NCBI GenBank assembly: GCA_902491515.1
Contig: CABUIC010000005.1
Coordinates: 62,001 to 126,000 of the forward strand
DNA: 64,000 nt
Direction: 5' to 3'
DNA from: an uncultured Porphyromonadaceae bacterium
GTDB taxonomy: Bacteria > Bacteroidota > Bacteroidia > Bacteroidales > Muribaculaceae
The notes under the pieces are model-generated. The model ran no database searches. It was not told where the DNA came from and saw nothing but the letters and a program-made list of their open reading frames with translations. Position 1 is the first letter of the stretch, and the number at the start of each line of letters is the position of its first letter. The translations under genes and the position numbers were made by a program. Shown here piece after piece: positions 1 through 9,153 of the stretch.

Positions 1-1
1 C

Positions 2-289
2 GAGGCATACGTCAAGTACGTCCGGCAGGACGGAAAAGTGGACCTCAGCCTCGGCGACACCGAACAGCGAATCATCTCCATCGCCGAGCGGATAATGGAC
101 TACCTGCGCCTCAATGAGTTCCGCGCCGACGCCGAAATTTCCGACAAGATGGACCCTGAACTTATAAGGAAGCTCTTCGACTGCAGCAAGAAAGACTTCA
201 AGAAAGCCGTCGGCGCCCTCTACAAGGAACACCGCATCACCATCTCCCACCCCTCCGGCACCATCACCGCAGCGAAAGCTACCGTATAA
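2..289 (+). CDS. CvfB-like S1/winged-helix RNA-binding protein, C-terminal part
   Basis: The gene enters from the left edge; only the last ~95 residues are visible. They read EAYVKYVRQDGKVDLSLG and then a helical segment (DKMDPELIRKLFDCSKKDFKKAVGAL) ending in a basic, beta-rich tail. This matches the end of the last S1-type domain plus the C-terminal winged helix of the CvfB/YitL family. CvfB proteins are cytosolic RNA-binding proteins of poorly defined regulatory role. The true start is outside the window. A hairpin follows 45 bases downstream. The family call rests on the LFDCSKKDFKKAVGALYKE pattern, typical of the CvfB winged helix. Confidence 0.75.
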   Translation, partial: EAYVKYVRQDGKVDLSLGDTEQRIISIAERIMDYLRLNEFRADAEISDKMDPELIRKLFDCSKKDFKKAVGALYKEHRITISHPSGTITAAKATV

Positions 290-334
290 GAGGTATAAGT
301 TTTATAAGAATTATATATTTTTAAGTCATACAAA

Positions 335-371
335 AAGGAAGCGGAGGCCCGTAGACGGCTTCCGCTTCCTT
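335..371. terminator. Bidirectional intrinsic terminator
   Basis: An 11-bp stem (AAGGAAGCGGA paired with TCCGCTTCCTT) with a ~15-nt loop and A-rich/T-rich flanks. It lies between the convergent CvfB-like gene and the minus-strand pseudogene, so it can serve both. Confidence 0.75.
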
Positions 372-397
372 GATTATATGATTATATGTCGCAGGAA

Positions 398-2650
398 TCA
401 GCGGACGAAGAATTTCCGGCCGGCGGCGAGATAGACTCCGGCGGGAAGCTCGATGTCCGTTGTTCCGGGCACGAGATCGGCGCTGCGCACAAGCATACCG
501 CTCACGGAATAGACGTCGATGTGGCCGCCTTCGGGAGCTGTCACGCGGAGCACACCCGTGCCGGGCACGACGCTGATGGCGCCCGCGCGGTCCACGCTCA
601 CGTTGTCAACGCCGGTAGGAACGGTCATCGTGAGTTCATAAGCCTGGGGGGTCGAAGCTTATATGCACGGTCTTACCGGACGCCACGATGCGCCAGTTGT
701 CCGCAGAGCGGTTCGCGGAGGCTCCTTTCACAAGAGTTTCGGAATCTTCGGCAGCGAAATCGAAGAGGTGGCTCGGGGTTCCTGCGGTCGATATGCCCTT
801 GCCGAAGCTCGACACACGGTAGTAGCCGGAAGTGCTTACCAGCGTGGAATAGAAGGCCACATCGAAGGTCTCGGAGTCGTCGACGGCGATATCGCCTTCG
901 AAGATACCGGAGGCATTGCGCCTGAGCACGTTCTGCTTCAGAAGATCGAAATGCTCGATGACGGGCTGCATATCGTAGTTGCCGTCGCGGGTCGTTATAA
1001 TATAGAAGACGTCGGTGTTGTGAGCCGAGGAGGATGGAGTCGCCTTCCTCGGCGCGCAGGGTGGGAACAAGGAAGGTCATGCGCGCGCCGCCGTCCCCGG
1101 AAGCGGTGACTGTCAGGTTGGTCCAGCGGGAGCGCGCCTCCTCGGGCACAGTCCAGTAGCCGGCCTTGTCGAGCGTGGAGCCGACTGCCGAGCTGAAGCC
1201 TTCGCCGTTCACGAGCACGAGCTCGCGGTCGGAGCCTTCCTTGGCGCGAACACCCGGGGAGACTCGCCCTTCGCGGCACGCTTGGTGATGAGAACGAAGT
1301 CCGTGGGGTCAACATAGCCGGAGAAGGCGTAAGTGCCGTCTTCCTGACGGTTGAGATGGATACACTGGTCCATCACCGCAGCCGATGCACCCTCCCAGGG
1401 AATGATGGAGGCGTCGCGGCCCACGAGCAGAAGCTCGTCCACGCCCGAGGGATAGGTACCGTCGCTTTCATAGGGCTTGTTGCCGAAAGTATTGACCGGT
1501 GTGCCGGCGGGGAAAATTACTGTCATCTTCTCCAGGTCCACCACAGCCTTGACAGGGGCCGTCAGGGCCTCAGTCATCTCGAAATTCACGCCTTGGGCCT
1601 CGAGATAGGCCGTCAGGGTGCCGTCGGCTTCCTTCACAACGGCGCTCGGGCCGAAGTTGCGTTCCCACGACGGGCCAAGGGTGATTTTCCAGTTCAGCGC
1701 ACCCGCGGGAACCTCGATCTCGAACCGGGCGACAGGTGTGTCGGAGGTATAGAAATGCACATCGGAGGCTGAGAAATCCCAGACCGGCGTGGTATAGTCG
1801 CCGGGAAGGTAAAGCTCCGTGGCGGTCTCACCTCTGAAAACGGGCTTGTCGGGTAAGGGCTGTACATAGCCGTAAGCCGTCCCCTGGTCCAGCTTCAGCA
1901 CACCGCCCTGCCAGTCGGCCACAGTGATTGCCTCGCCCTTCTCGGAGGAGTACTCGAAATTGAACCATGTCGTCTGTGCCTGCGGATAGTCCTGGCTGAC
2001 TGTCGGATTGGCCCATTTCTGCTGAGCCAGATCGTATAAGCGGAAAGAAAGGTTTCCGGCAGGATGGTAGGCCATGTAGTTCCTGGCCTTGACATAGTTT
2101 CCGGCTGTGGCTACGGTGGGCGCCGGATCGTTTCCGAACACCACCACGCAAGTGCTGTCGGGAATCATCGTGAGCGAGCCATTGTTGAGGTCCACAATCA
2201 CGGAATAGCGGCCGAACTGGCCGTCGGCCAGGGTCCAGTTGGATGTTACCGGAGCCTCGATGAATTTCTTGGCAGAAGCAGTGACCACGCCCGAGCGTCC
2301 GAGTTCGGCCAAAGCCTCCACCCTTCGCCCTGAACCTTCGAATAGTCGAGAGCGGGAATGACAACGTTGCCGAGCTAGCTGTAGCTGTAGGAGCCGCCTT
2401 CGTCAGGGGTGGCGAGGGCGTAGTGCATCCGGAAATAGCGAGACGAGAAGGACACTTCGCCGGTAAAGACATTACTGCCCTCGGCAGTCTCGGTGAGGCT
2501 GTGCGCGTCGAAATACTCCTGATATTCAGTTGTCGGCGGCAGCCAGGTGTTGTCCGAACCGTTCAGGTAGAGACAACGGGCTTCGGCGGCGCCCGCGGTG
2601 ACGGCCGAAGCCGCCACCGTCAGCAGCGCCGCCGAAGCGATGCGTGTGAT
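398..2650 (-). pseudogene. Secreted modular protein with T9SS-like C-terminus, multiply frameshifted
   Basis: Pieces of one protein are spread over three frames. The N-terminus is a signal peptide (IASAALLTVAASAVTAGAAEA) with no ATG/GTG/TTG upstream of it in frame before a stop. An in-frame TAG lies at 2375-2377. Frame changes occur near 2325, 1235, 1035 and in the C/G run at 647-652. Between them run beta-rich modules (YLPGDYTTPVWDFSASDVHF, YDMQPVIEHFDLLKQNV), and the end GVYLAAGRKFFVR resembles a T9SS sorting domain. Deleting one base in the run at 647-652 rejoins HISFDP to QAYELTMTVPTGVDNV, which supports a single ancestral gene of ~740 codons. Function is unknown; the modules recall starch-binding SusE/F-type surface proteins only loosely. 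Neighbouring genes are intact, so real decay is more likely than poor sequence. Confidence 0.75.
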
Positions 2651-2711
2651 TGGTTTAAAAATAAGGTATTGAATTATTGATTATGAGGAGAGGCGGTTGA
2701 CTGAGTTTCGC

Positions 2712-4868
2712 TTATTTGCCGCTGGGGCTCTTCAGCTTGGTCTGCGGAGCCGCAGGCTTGAGGCCGCGGTGGCGCAGGAGGGCGTCGACGCTCGGCTCGT
2801 GGCCGCGGAAGTTGACGTAGAGCGTCATCGGGTCTTCAGAGCCGCCCTTTTCGAGAACGTTCTCCTTGAACTTGCGGGCGGTCTCAGGATCGAAGATGCC
2901 TTTTTCCTTGAAGAGCTCGAAGCCGTCGGTGTCGAGCACCTCGGCCCAGAGGTAGGTGTAGTAGCCGGAGGCGTAGCCGTCGGAGCCGAAGATGTGCTTG
3001 AAGTAGGGCGAGCGGTAGCGGAAGGTGAGCTCAAGGGGCATGCCGAGCTCTTCGGCCACATTCTTCTCGAAGGCGGCGACGTCGATGTCGCCTTCGGGGT
3101 TGAGCTTGCCGTACTGGAGGTCGAGAAGGGCGGCGCCGACGAGCTCGGCGGTGGTGAAGCCCATGTTGTGGGTCGATGCGGCCTGCAGCTTCTTCACGAG
3201 GTCGGCGGGGATGGGCTCGCCGGTGCGGTAGTGGCGGGCATACTGCTGAAGAAGCTCGGGTTCGAGAGCCCAGTGCTCGTGGATCTGCGAGGGAAGCTCG
3301 ACAAAGTCGCGGTCGACGTTCGTGCCGGCCTGTCCTTTGTAACGGGCGCGGGAGAGCATGCCGTGGAGGCCGTGGCCGAACTCGTGGAACATGGTCTCGA
3401 CCTCGTCGAGGGTGAGGAGCGCGGGAGCGTCGGCCGTCGGACGCGAGAAGTTGCCGACATTGAAGATCACGGGACGCGACGACGTCGAGTCGGCGCGCTG
3501 CCAGGAGCCCTTGAACTCGCTCATCCAGGCGCCCTGACGCTTGGAGGCGCGGGGGAAGTAGTCGGTCATGAACACGGCGACGTGCTCGCCCGTCGCGGCG
3601 TCGGTCACGTCGTAGACGGTCACTTCGTCGTAGTACTTAGGCGCGTCGGGCATCTCGGTGAACTTCACGCCGTAGAGGCGCTCGGCCATGGAGAAAATGC
3701 CGTTGCGGACGGAGTCGAGGGCGAAGTATTCGCGCACCTTCGACTCGTCGAGGTCGTACTTCTTCTGACGCACCTTCTCGGCGTAGTAATAATAGTCGTA
3801 GGGAGCGATTTTGAAGGAATTGCCCTCGGAGTCGGAGAGAGCCTGCATTTCGGCAACTTCCTCATGCACGCGCTCCACGGCGGGACGCCAGATCTGCATA
3901 AGGAGGTTCTCGGCGTTGGCGGTGGTCTTTGCCATGACGTTGTCGGTCATGTAGGCGCCGTAGTTCTCGAAGCCGAGGAGTTTGGCCTTCTTCGCGCGTG
4001 CCTGGAGAATCTTGTTGATGACGGGGAGATTGTTGTACTCACCGGAGGAAGCGAGTGACGTATAGCCTTCGTACATCTCCTTGCGGAGATTGCGGTCGGC
4101 GGCGTACTGGAGCAGGGGCAGACGGCTGGGGGCATGGAGGGTGAACACCCAGTTGCCCTCGGCGAGGCCTTTTTCCTTTGCGGCTTCGGCGGCCTGGGCC
4201 ACGGAGGAGGCGGGCAGTCCTGCCAGACGCGTGCTGTCCGTGACGGTGATTGCGAAGGCGTTGGTGGCGTTCAGGAGGTTCTTGTTGAAGGTGAGGTAGA
4301 GATTGGAAAGCTCGCCGTTGAGGGCTTTGAGCGTCTCCTTGTCCTCAGGCGAGAGGAGGGCGCCGTTGCGGGTGAAGCGCTTGTAGTAGTCCTCGGTGAG
4401 GCGGCGCTGGTCGGTGTCGAGTCCCTCGCGATTGTCATACACGGCCTTGACGCGCTGGAAGAGGGCGTCGTTCATTGTCACGGCGTCGGCGGCCTCCTGA
4501 TAGGCCGGATAGAATTCCTCGGCCACGGCAACCATCTCGTCGGAGGAGTTGCTCTCGTCGAGGGCGAAGAATACGGAGGCTACCTTCGCGAGGATTTCAC
4601 CCGAATTGTCGAGAGCGTGGATGGTGTTCTCGAAGTCGGGAGTCGCGGGATTGTTGACGATGGAGTCGATCTGCGCGTTCTGCTGCTCGATGCCGGCTCG
4701 GAGCGCGGGCATGTAGTGCGCGGGGGAGATGGAATCGAAGGGAGGAATTTCGTAAGGCGTCTCGTAGGCCTTCAGGAAGGGATTGGGAGCCATTTCTGTC
4801 TTTTTCTGGCATGATGCTCCGGCCAGCACGAGGCCGGCGAGCACCACCGGTGCAAGGAGTTTTTTCAT
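2712..4868 (-). CDS. dcp: M3-family metallopeptidase, peptidyl-dipeptidase Dcp-like lipoprotein
   Basis: 718 residues. A lipoprotein signal (VLAGLVLAGASC) puts it in the periplasm or on the outer membrane. The zinc motif HEFGH is at about residues 495-499, followed by the family segment FVELPSQIHEHW that carries the third ligand. Length and the region around GSDGYASGYYTYLWAEVLD are typical of Dcp/oligopeptidase A. It should cleave dipeptides from the C-terminus of short peptides, aiding peptide nutrition. The start ATG lies 34 bases downstream of a TAnnTTTG box, and the gene is divergent from the M16 protease gene, making a small proteolysis neighbourhood. Dcp versus another M3 subfamily cannot be settled by eye. 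Confidence 0.92.
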   Translation of the reverse strand: MKKLLAPVVLAGLVLAGASCQKKTEMAPNPFLKAYETPYEIPPFDSISPAHYMPALRAGIEQQNAQIDSIVNNPATPDFENTIHALDNSGEILAKVASVFFALDESNSSDEMVAVAEEFYPAYQEAADAVTMNDALFQRVKAVYDNREGLDTDQRRLTEDYYKRFTRNGALLSPEDKETLKALNGELSNLYLTFNKNLLNATNAFAITVTDSTRLAGLPASSVAQAAEAAKEKGLAEGNWVFTLHAPSRLPLLQYAADRNLRKEMYEGYTSLASSGEYNNLPVINKILQARAKKAKLLGFENYGAYMTDNVMAKTTANAENLLMQIWRPAVERVHEEVAEMQALSDSEGNSFKIAPYDYYYYAEKVRQKKYDLDESKVREYFALDSVRNGIFSMAERLYGVKFTEMPDAPKYYDEVTVYDVTDAATGEHVAVFMTDYFPRASKRQGAWMSEFKGSWQRADSTSSRPVIFNVGNFSRPTADAPALLTLDEVETMFHEFGHGLHGMLSRARYKGQAGTNVDRDFVELPSQIHEHWALEPELLQQYARHYRTGEPIPADLVKKLQAASTHNMGFTTAELVGAALLDLQYGKLNPEGDIDVAAFEKNVAEELGMPLELTFRYRSPYFKHIFGSDGYASGYYTYLWAEVLDTDGFELFKEKGIFDPETARKFKENVLEKGGSEDPMTLYVNFRGHEPSVDALLRHRGLKPAAPQTKLKSPSGK

Positions 4869-4901
4869 ATTTTATGGATTGTATTCGTAATTTCTAACTC
4901 G

Positions 4902-4909
4902 CAAAAATA
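4902..4909 (-). promoter_or_regulatory. Promoter -7 element for the M3 peptidase gene
   Basis: TATTTTTG on the minus strand fits the Bacteroidota TAnnTTTG box, 34 bases before the start codon at 4868. Confidence 0.5.
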
Positions 4910-4974
4910 GCAAAAAGGCCGCTTGTATATCAATTTGATAACATTTATTAACTATTTAGGTGTAATCTTTTACT

Positions 4975-4982
4975 TAACTTTG
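4975..4982 (+). promoter_or_regulatory. Promoter -7 element for the M16 peptidase gene
   Basis: TAACTTTG exactly matches the Bacteroidota TAnnTTTG box, in an AT-rich divergent intergenic region, 57 bases before the start at 5040. Confidence 0.65.
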
Positions 4983-5039
4983 CGTCAAATATTGTACAAT
5001 CCGCGAATAAATCCAATTCACCATAATCAACTATAAAAA

Positions 5040-7889
5040 ATGAGAAAACTGATTCTCCGGGCATTTGCCGCCGCCGCACTGCTTTTCGCCACCGGCACGG
5101 CTTTCGCCCAGGCCCCCGAGGGGGAAGAGGCCATGCCTCAGGTTCCGCAGCTTCCGCTCGACGAGCAAGTGCGCACCGGCAAGCTCGACAACGGCCTCAC
5201 CTATTTCATCCGCCACAACGAGAACCCCAAGGGGCAGGCAGACTTCTTCATCGCGCAGAAAGTCGGTTCCATCCTTGAGGACGACAACCAGCGCGGCCTC
5301 GCCCACTTCCTGGAGCACATGTGCTTCAACGGCACGACCCACTTCCCCGGCAAGATGGTCATCGACTGGCTCGAGAGCGTGGGCGTGAAGTTCGGCTACA
5401 ACCTCAACGCCTACACCGGCTTCGACGAGACGGTCTACAACATCTCGCAGGTGCCCGTGGCCCGCACTTCCGTACAGGACTCCTGCCTCATGATTCTCCA
5501 CGACTGGAGCTGCGACCTCACCCTCGACCCTGATGAAGTGCAGGCCGAGCGCGGCGTGATCCATGAGGAATGGCGCCGCTCCAACGTCGGCTCCATGCGC
5601 ATCATCGAGCAGCTCGGTCCCACCCTCTACCCCGGCAACCGCTACGGCGTGCGCCTCCCCATCGGCACGATGGAAGTTGTCGACAACTTCCCCGTCCAGG
5701 CCCTCGTGGACTATTACCACAAGTGGTACCGTCCCGACAACCAGGCCATCATCGTGGTGGGCGACATCGACGTCGACCGCATCGAGGCCAAGATCAAGGA
5801 AATCTTCTCGCCCATCAAGATGCCCGAGAACGCCGCTGAGCGCATCTACTACACCGTCGAGGACACCCCCGGCACCATCTACGCCATCGGCAAGGACAAG
5901 GAAATGAACGCCGGCGTGGTCGACTTCATGTTCAAGAGCGAGAACTTCATCCCCCGCGAGATCCGCAACACGCAGTACTACTACATGACCGACTACGTGC
6001 TCCGTCTCGTCAGCTCCATGCTCAACACCCGCCTCGCCGACCTCGCCAAGAAGCCCGAGGCCGAGTTCGCCCAGGCCCGCGTGTCGCTCGACGACTACCT
6101 CTTCTCGCCCACCAAGAGCGCCGTCGACCTTGAGGTCGTGGCCAAGGGCAACGACGTGATGCCCGGCTTCCGCCAGGCTTACCGCGAACTCCTCCGCGCA
6201 GCACGCCACGGCTTCACCATCGGCGAATACGAGCGCGCCAAGGCCGAGTTCATCTCCCGGATCGAGAAGCAGTACGAATCCCGCAACGACCGCGAGAACA
6301 CCGCTTTCTGCCGCGAGTACGCCGCTGTGTTCACCAAAGGCGAGCCCGCTCCCGGCATAGAGGTCGAGAAGCAGATGTACGACGCCCTCGCCCAGATGAT
6401 TCCCGTCGACAACCTCAACCAGCTCCTCCCCCAGCTCCTCACGCCCGACAACCGCGTGTTCCTCGCAATGGTGCCTGACAACGGCGTCTTCGTCGAGCCT
6501 ACCGAGGCTCAGGCAGCCGAGGCCATCGCAGCCGTCGAAGCCGAGGAAATCGAGCCCTACAAGGACGAAGTCCGCACCGACCCCCTCATCCCCGCCCTCC
6601 CCGCTCCCGGAAAGGTTGCCTCGCAGCGCGAACTTCACGAATGGGGCGCCGTCGAGTACACCCTCTCCAACGGCGTGAAAGTTATCCTCAAGTCCACAAC
6701 CTTCAAGAACAACGAGGTCATATTCCGCGCAACGGCCAAGGGCGGCACATCCGAGCTTGACCCCGCTCTCGCTCCCTCCATCATCTTCCTGCCCTACGCC
6801 TCCAGCCGTGCCCAGGGCCTCAACGCCTACTCCCAGACCGACGTCCAGAAGTACCTTCAGGGCAAGCAGTGTGGCGTGGACTTCACCATGAGCCAGTACA
6901 ACCGCGACGTGGAAGGCACCTCCACCACCAAGGACCTCCCCACCCTCATGGAGCTCATCTACGCCACCTTCACCGGCACGAACTATCCCGCCGACGACTT
7001 CGCCGCCGCCCAGGGCGCCTACCGCGGCCTCATCGCCGGACAGGAGAACAACCCCGACTACCTCTTCGGCAAATACCTCTCCGAGATTCTCTTCAAGGCT
7101 CCCGCCGAACAGACAATCTCCTCCGCCATCATCGACAAGGCCGAGGCCGAAGCAACGACAGCACTCGTCCGCAACGCCCTGGCCAACGCCGCCGACTACA
7201 CCTTCATCTTCACCGGCAGCATCGACCCCGCAGTGTTCGTGCCCCTGATGGAGCAGTACATCGCCACTCTCCCTGCCGACGCCGCCAAGGCCAAGACCTC
7301 CTTCACCACCAACCCCGACTTCGAGCCCGCCCTCGGCTCCGCAACCGACGTCCTCACCACAAAGATGGAGACTCCCCAGAGCTGGGTGTTCATCGGCCTC
7401 TTCGCCAAGATGCCCTACACCGCCAAGAACGCGGCCATGACCGACATCGCAGGCCAGATTCTCTCCAAGCGCCTCCTCAACAAGGTGCGCGAGGAAATGG
7501 GCGCCACCTACTCCATCGGCTGCATGGCCCGCATGAGCCGCATGATGGGCGAGAACGTGATGTTCCAGATTCCCTTCCCCATGAAGCCTGAGATGAAGGA
7601 CGAAGCCCTTCAGGCAATTCACGACATCGTAAACGCCATGACCACGACCGTCACCCCCGAAGAGCTCTCCGCAATCAAGGAATACATGGTGAAGAACAAC
7701 ACCGAGGCCCTCGAGAAGAACGACGAATGGGCCGATGCAATGGTAGGCACGCTCTCCAACGGCGTCGACACCTTCCTCAACGAAGCAGAGACCGTCAACT
7801 CCATCACCGTCGACGACTTCCAGAACTTCATGAAAGCCGTAATCGACCAGAACAACTACCGCGTTATCGTCCTCGACCCCGAGAAATAA
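5040..7889 (+). CDS. M16-family zinc peptidase (two-domain pitrilysin-like)
   Basis: 949 residues with a signal peptide (LRAFAAAALLFATGTAFAQA), so exported. The inverted zinc motif HFLEH is at residues 89-93 (H89, E92, H93), and the downstream segment VQAERGVIHEEW carries the third ligand. The second half (from about residue 535, LHEWGAVEYTLSNGVKVILK) repeats the M16 fold without the zinc motif and ends VREEMGATYSIG, the usual inactive C-terminal half. Such proteases degrade unfolded peptides in the periplasm. It is single-gene: its own promoter upstream, a strong terminator downstream. Codon use is highly GC-biased, which leaves long spurious antisense frames. Confidence 0.93.
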   Translation: MRKLILRAFAAAALLFATGTAFAQAPEGEEAMPQVPQLPLDEQVRTGKLDNGLTYFIRHNENPKGQADFFIAQKVGSILEDDNQRGLAHFLEHMCFNGTTHFPGKMVIDWLESVGVKFGYNLNAYTGFDETVYNISQVPVARTSVQDSCLMILHDWSCDLTLDPDEVQAERGVIHEEWRRSNVGSMRIIEQLGPTLYPGNRYGVRLPIGTMEVVDNFPVQALVDYYHKWYRPDNQAIIVVGDIDVDRIEAKIKEIFSPIKMPENAAERIYYTVEDTPGTIYAIGKDKEMNAGVVDFMFKSENFIPREIRNTQYYYMTDYVLRLVSSMLNTRLADLAKKPEAEFAQARVSLDDYLFSPTKSAVDLEVVAKGNDVMPGFRQAYRELLRAARHGFTIGEYERAKAEFISRIEKQYESRNDRENTAFCREYAAVFTKGEPAPGIEVEKQMYDALAQMIPVDNLNQLLPQLLTPDNRVFLAMVPDNGVFVEPTEAQAAEAIAAVEAEEIEPYKDEVRTDPLIPALPAPGKVASQRELHEWGAVEYTLSNGVKVILKSTTFKNNEVIFRATAKGGTSELDPALAPSIIFLPYASSRAQGLNAYSQTDVQKYLQGKQCGVDFTMSQYNRDVEGTSTTKDLPTLMELIYATFTGTNYPADDFAAAQGAYRGLIAGQENNPDYLFGKYLSEILFKAPAEQTISSAIIDKAEAEATTALVRNALANAADYTFIFTGSIDPAVFVPLMEQYIATLPADAAKAKTSFTTNPDFEPALGSATDVLTTKMETPQSWVFIGLFAKMPYTAKNAAMTDIAGQILSKRLLNKVREEMGATYSIGCMARMSRMMGENVMFQIPFPMKPEMKDEALQAIHDIVNAMTTTVTPEELSAIKEYMVKNNTEALEKNDEWADAMVGTLSNGVDTFLNEAETVNSITVDDFQNFMKAVIDQNNYRVIVLDPEK

Positions 7890-7913
7890 CGACGCCCCGC
7901 GCGTAAATCCCAC

Positions 7914-7948
7914 ACACCCCTGCCCCCGACCGGAGGCAGGGGTGTTTT
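7914..7948 (+). terminator. Intrinsic terminator after the M16 gene
   Basis: CACCCCTGCC pairs with GGCAGGGGTG around a 10-base loop, followed by TTTT. Confidence 0.85.
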
Positions 7949-7975
7949 GCATTTGGGAAATCCCGATTAAATTAC

Positions 7976-7983
7976 TAACTTTG
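7976..7983 (+). promoter_or_regulatory. Candidate promoter of the RAYT gene
   Basis: TAACTTTG box between the M16 terminator and the first REP hairpin. It would place the upstream REP in the RAYT 5' leader. Confidence 0.45.
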
Positions 7984-8002
7984 CTGAGCAAGCGTATCGA
8001 AC

Positions 8003-8028
8003 TGTAGGGACGTACGGCTCGTGCGTCC
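8003..8028 (+). repeat. REP hairpin, upstream flank of the RAYT gene
   Basis: TGTAGGGACGTACGGCTCGTGCGTCC: a GTAG foot followed by a nearly perfect hairpin with a GCT loop. The flanks match the downstream copy at 8649 (tcgaactg before, cagctaagg versus cggctaagg after), so the two make direct repeats around the gene. Confidence 0.8.
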
Positions 8029-8073
8029 TAAATTTCAGCTAAGGAATTCCGCTCTAAACCAAACATTCAATCC

Positions 8074-8628
8074 ATGAGCTCCACAGAAAAATCGTCTTCG
8101 TTCTTCTCGCGAAAGTCACCTCGGATTGAATTTCACGATTATTCCGGTGGAGATTATTTTATAACCATCTGCACGCGCGATAAGGAACACTACTTCGGCA
8201 AAATAATCAACGGAGAGATGGAATTTACTGAACTCGGCAGATATTGCCAACAGCAGATAGCATCCCTCTCTGTTCATTACCCATATGCGGAGCCAATATT
8301 ATATGTGGTTATGCCCAATCACGTTCACGCAATCATACGCATCTCAACAGACTCATTGTCTGATATATGCACCGCTCCCGGGGATAGGACGCACGAGCCG
8401 TGCGTCCCTACAGTTCGGACAGCTCTATCGGTTGTCATAGGAGGTTTTAAACGTGCGGTCACGATGTTTGCTCGAAGAAACAATATTGATTTCGGGTGGC
8501 AGGAACGATATCACGACCATATCATTCGCGGCAAGGACGACGGCAACAAAATCGCCGATTATATAGAAACAAATGTCATACGATGGGATATGGATTGTTT
8601 CAACAAAACGAAGTCAACAGCCGAATAA
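8074..8628 (+). CDS. REP-associated Y1 (HUH) transposase, RAYT
   Basis: 184 residues with the IS200/Y1 transposase fold. The core begins FHDYSGGDYFITICTRDK, the HUH pair is H83-V-H85 (MPNHVHAIIRI), and the likely catalytic tyrosine is Y163 in KIADYIETN. RAYT proteins nick single-stranded REP hairpins and are domesticated or semi-domesticated. Context supports this: matching REP hairpins lie on both sides in the same orientation, and a third, inverted, lies inside the gene (8387-8412, residues ~105-113) without breaking the frame. No IS200-type left and right ends or tnpB were seen. The gene uses plainer, more AT-rich codons than its neighbours. Confidence 0.9.
   Translation: MSSTEKSSSFFSRKSPRIEFHDYSGGDYFITICTRDKEHYFGKIINGEMEFTELGRYCQQQIASLSVHYPYAEPILYVVMPNHVHAIIRISTDSLSDICTAPGDRTHEPCVPTVRTALSVVIGGFKRAVTMFARRNNIDFGWQERYHDHIIRGKDDGNKIADYIETNVIRWDMDCFNKTKSTAE
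8387..8412 (-). repeat. REP hairpin inside the RAYT coding sequence
   Basis: A perfect 9-bp stem (GGACGCACG / CGTGCGTCC, 3-nt loop) with its GTAG foot on the minus strand. It codes for about RTHEPCVPT in the linker before LSVVIGGFK. Confidence 0.85.
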
Positions 8629-8648
8629 TCTCCTACAAACCAACGAAT

Positions 8649-8674
8649 TGTAGGGACGCACGGTCCGTGCGTCC
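8649..8674 (+). repeat. REP hairpin, downstream flank of the RAYT gene
   Basis: TGTAGGGACGCACGGTCCGTGCGTCC, the same orientation as the copy at 8003, followed by the extended arm ggataaccggctaaggcc that recurs near the copy at 10364. Confidence 0.85.
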
Positions 8675-8790
8675 GGATAACCGGCTAAGGCCCCGTGCTT
8701 TGCAGTCGGAGGTTTGCAACACTCTCCCCGACTGATGCGGATGTTGCGGATGATGTTATTTATTTTTTTGGAGATTCGGGAGTTTTGTTG

Positions 8791-8798
8791 TAACTTTG
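8791..8798 (+). promoter_or_regulatory. Promoter of the cobalamin-riboswitch operon
   Basis: TTTG at 8767-8770, then 20 bases, then TAACTTTG: a full Bacteroidota promoter placed just upstream of the riboswitch aptamer. Confidence 0.7.
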
Positions 8799-8807
8799 CG
8801 GTGAAGA

Positions 8808-8956
8808 ATCACAAGGGAACCCGGTGAGAGTCCGGGACAGTACCCGCTGCTGTGTTTCCCCCCGGCGACGAGACGCCGGAAGCTCAGGCAAGATACCACT
8901 GGCCCGCCGGGGCCGGGAAGGTGCATGAGCCGGGATAAGTCAGAAGACCTGTGGAA
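8808..8956 (+). ncRNA. Cobalamin (adenosylcobalamin-type) riboswitch
   Basis: Aptamer landmarks appear in order: GGGAACCCGGTGAGAGTCCGG, then ACAGTACCCGCTGCTGT, a variable arm with the CCGGCGACGAGACGCCGG hairpin, the B12-box-like ATACCACTGGCCCG, GGGAAGGTGCA, and AGCCGGGATAAGTCAGAAGACCTG. These are the conserved elements of AdoCbl riboswitches. It sits 200 bases before a run of exported B12-capture-type genes, and a hairpin with a T-run lies between. Binding of cobalamin is expected to switch the operon off. Confidence 0.95.
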
Positions 8957-9101
8957 ATCTTTAAATACTCAGACTGCCTGCGGGATTATGGGCACGAAGT
9001 CTCCGGTTCGCTTCTCAGGGAGCCGCCATTTCCGGCACAAGGCACTCCCCTCCACTCCATACACCGGGCGAACCTCCGGTTTCGACAATTTTCCCACATT
9101 T

Positions 9102-9145
9102 CCGCAAGCATCCCCTCTTCAGGAGGCGCTTGCGGTTGCTTTTTT
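9102..9145 (+). terminator. Leader terminator, candidate riboswitch expression platform
   Basis: CCGCAAGC pairs with GCTTGCGG, followed by TTGCTTTTTTA, ending 9 bases before the first start codon. Its position after the aptamer suggests transcription attenuation. An alternative anti-terminator pairing was not worked out. Confidence 0.65.
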
Positions 9146-9153
9146 ATATGCAC

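Noticed and set aside
398..2650. Treating the broken pieces at the left end as several separate small genes
   Set aside because: The pieces join into one continuous protein by single-base changes, with a signal peptide at one end and a sorting domain at the other.
2697..4814. Long plus-strand frames across the M3 peptidase gene
   Set aside because: Low-complexity Val/Gly/Glu-rich translations; the minus strand encodes a complete recognisable peptidase.
5031..7991. A 986-codon open frame antisense to the M16 peptidase gene
   Set aside because: It mirrors the sense gene codon by codon, is rich in Val/Gly/Glu as expected from GC-biased antisense frames, and has no family signature. The sense gene has signal peptide, zinc motif and promoter.
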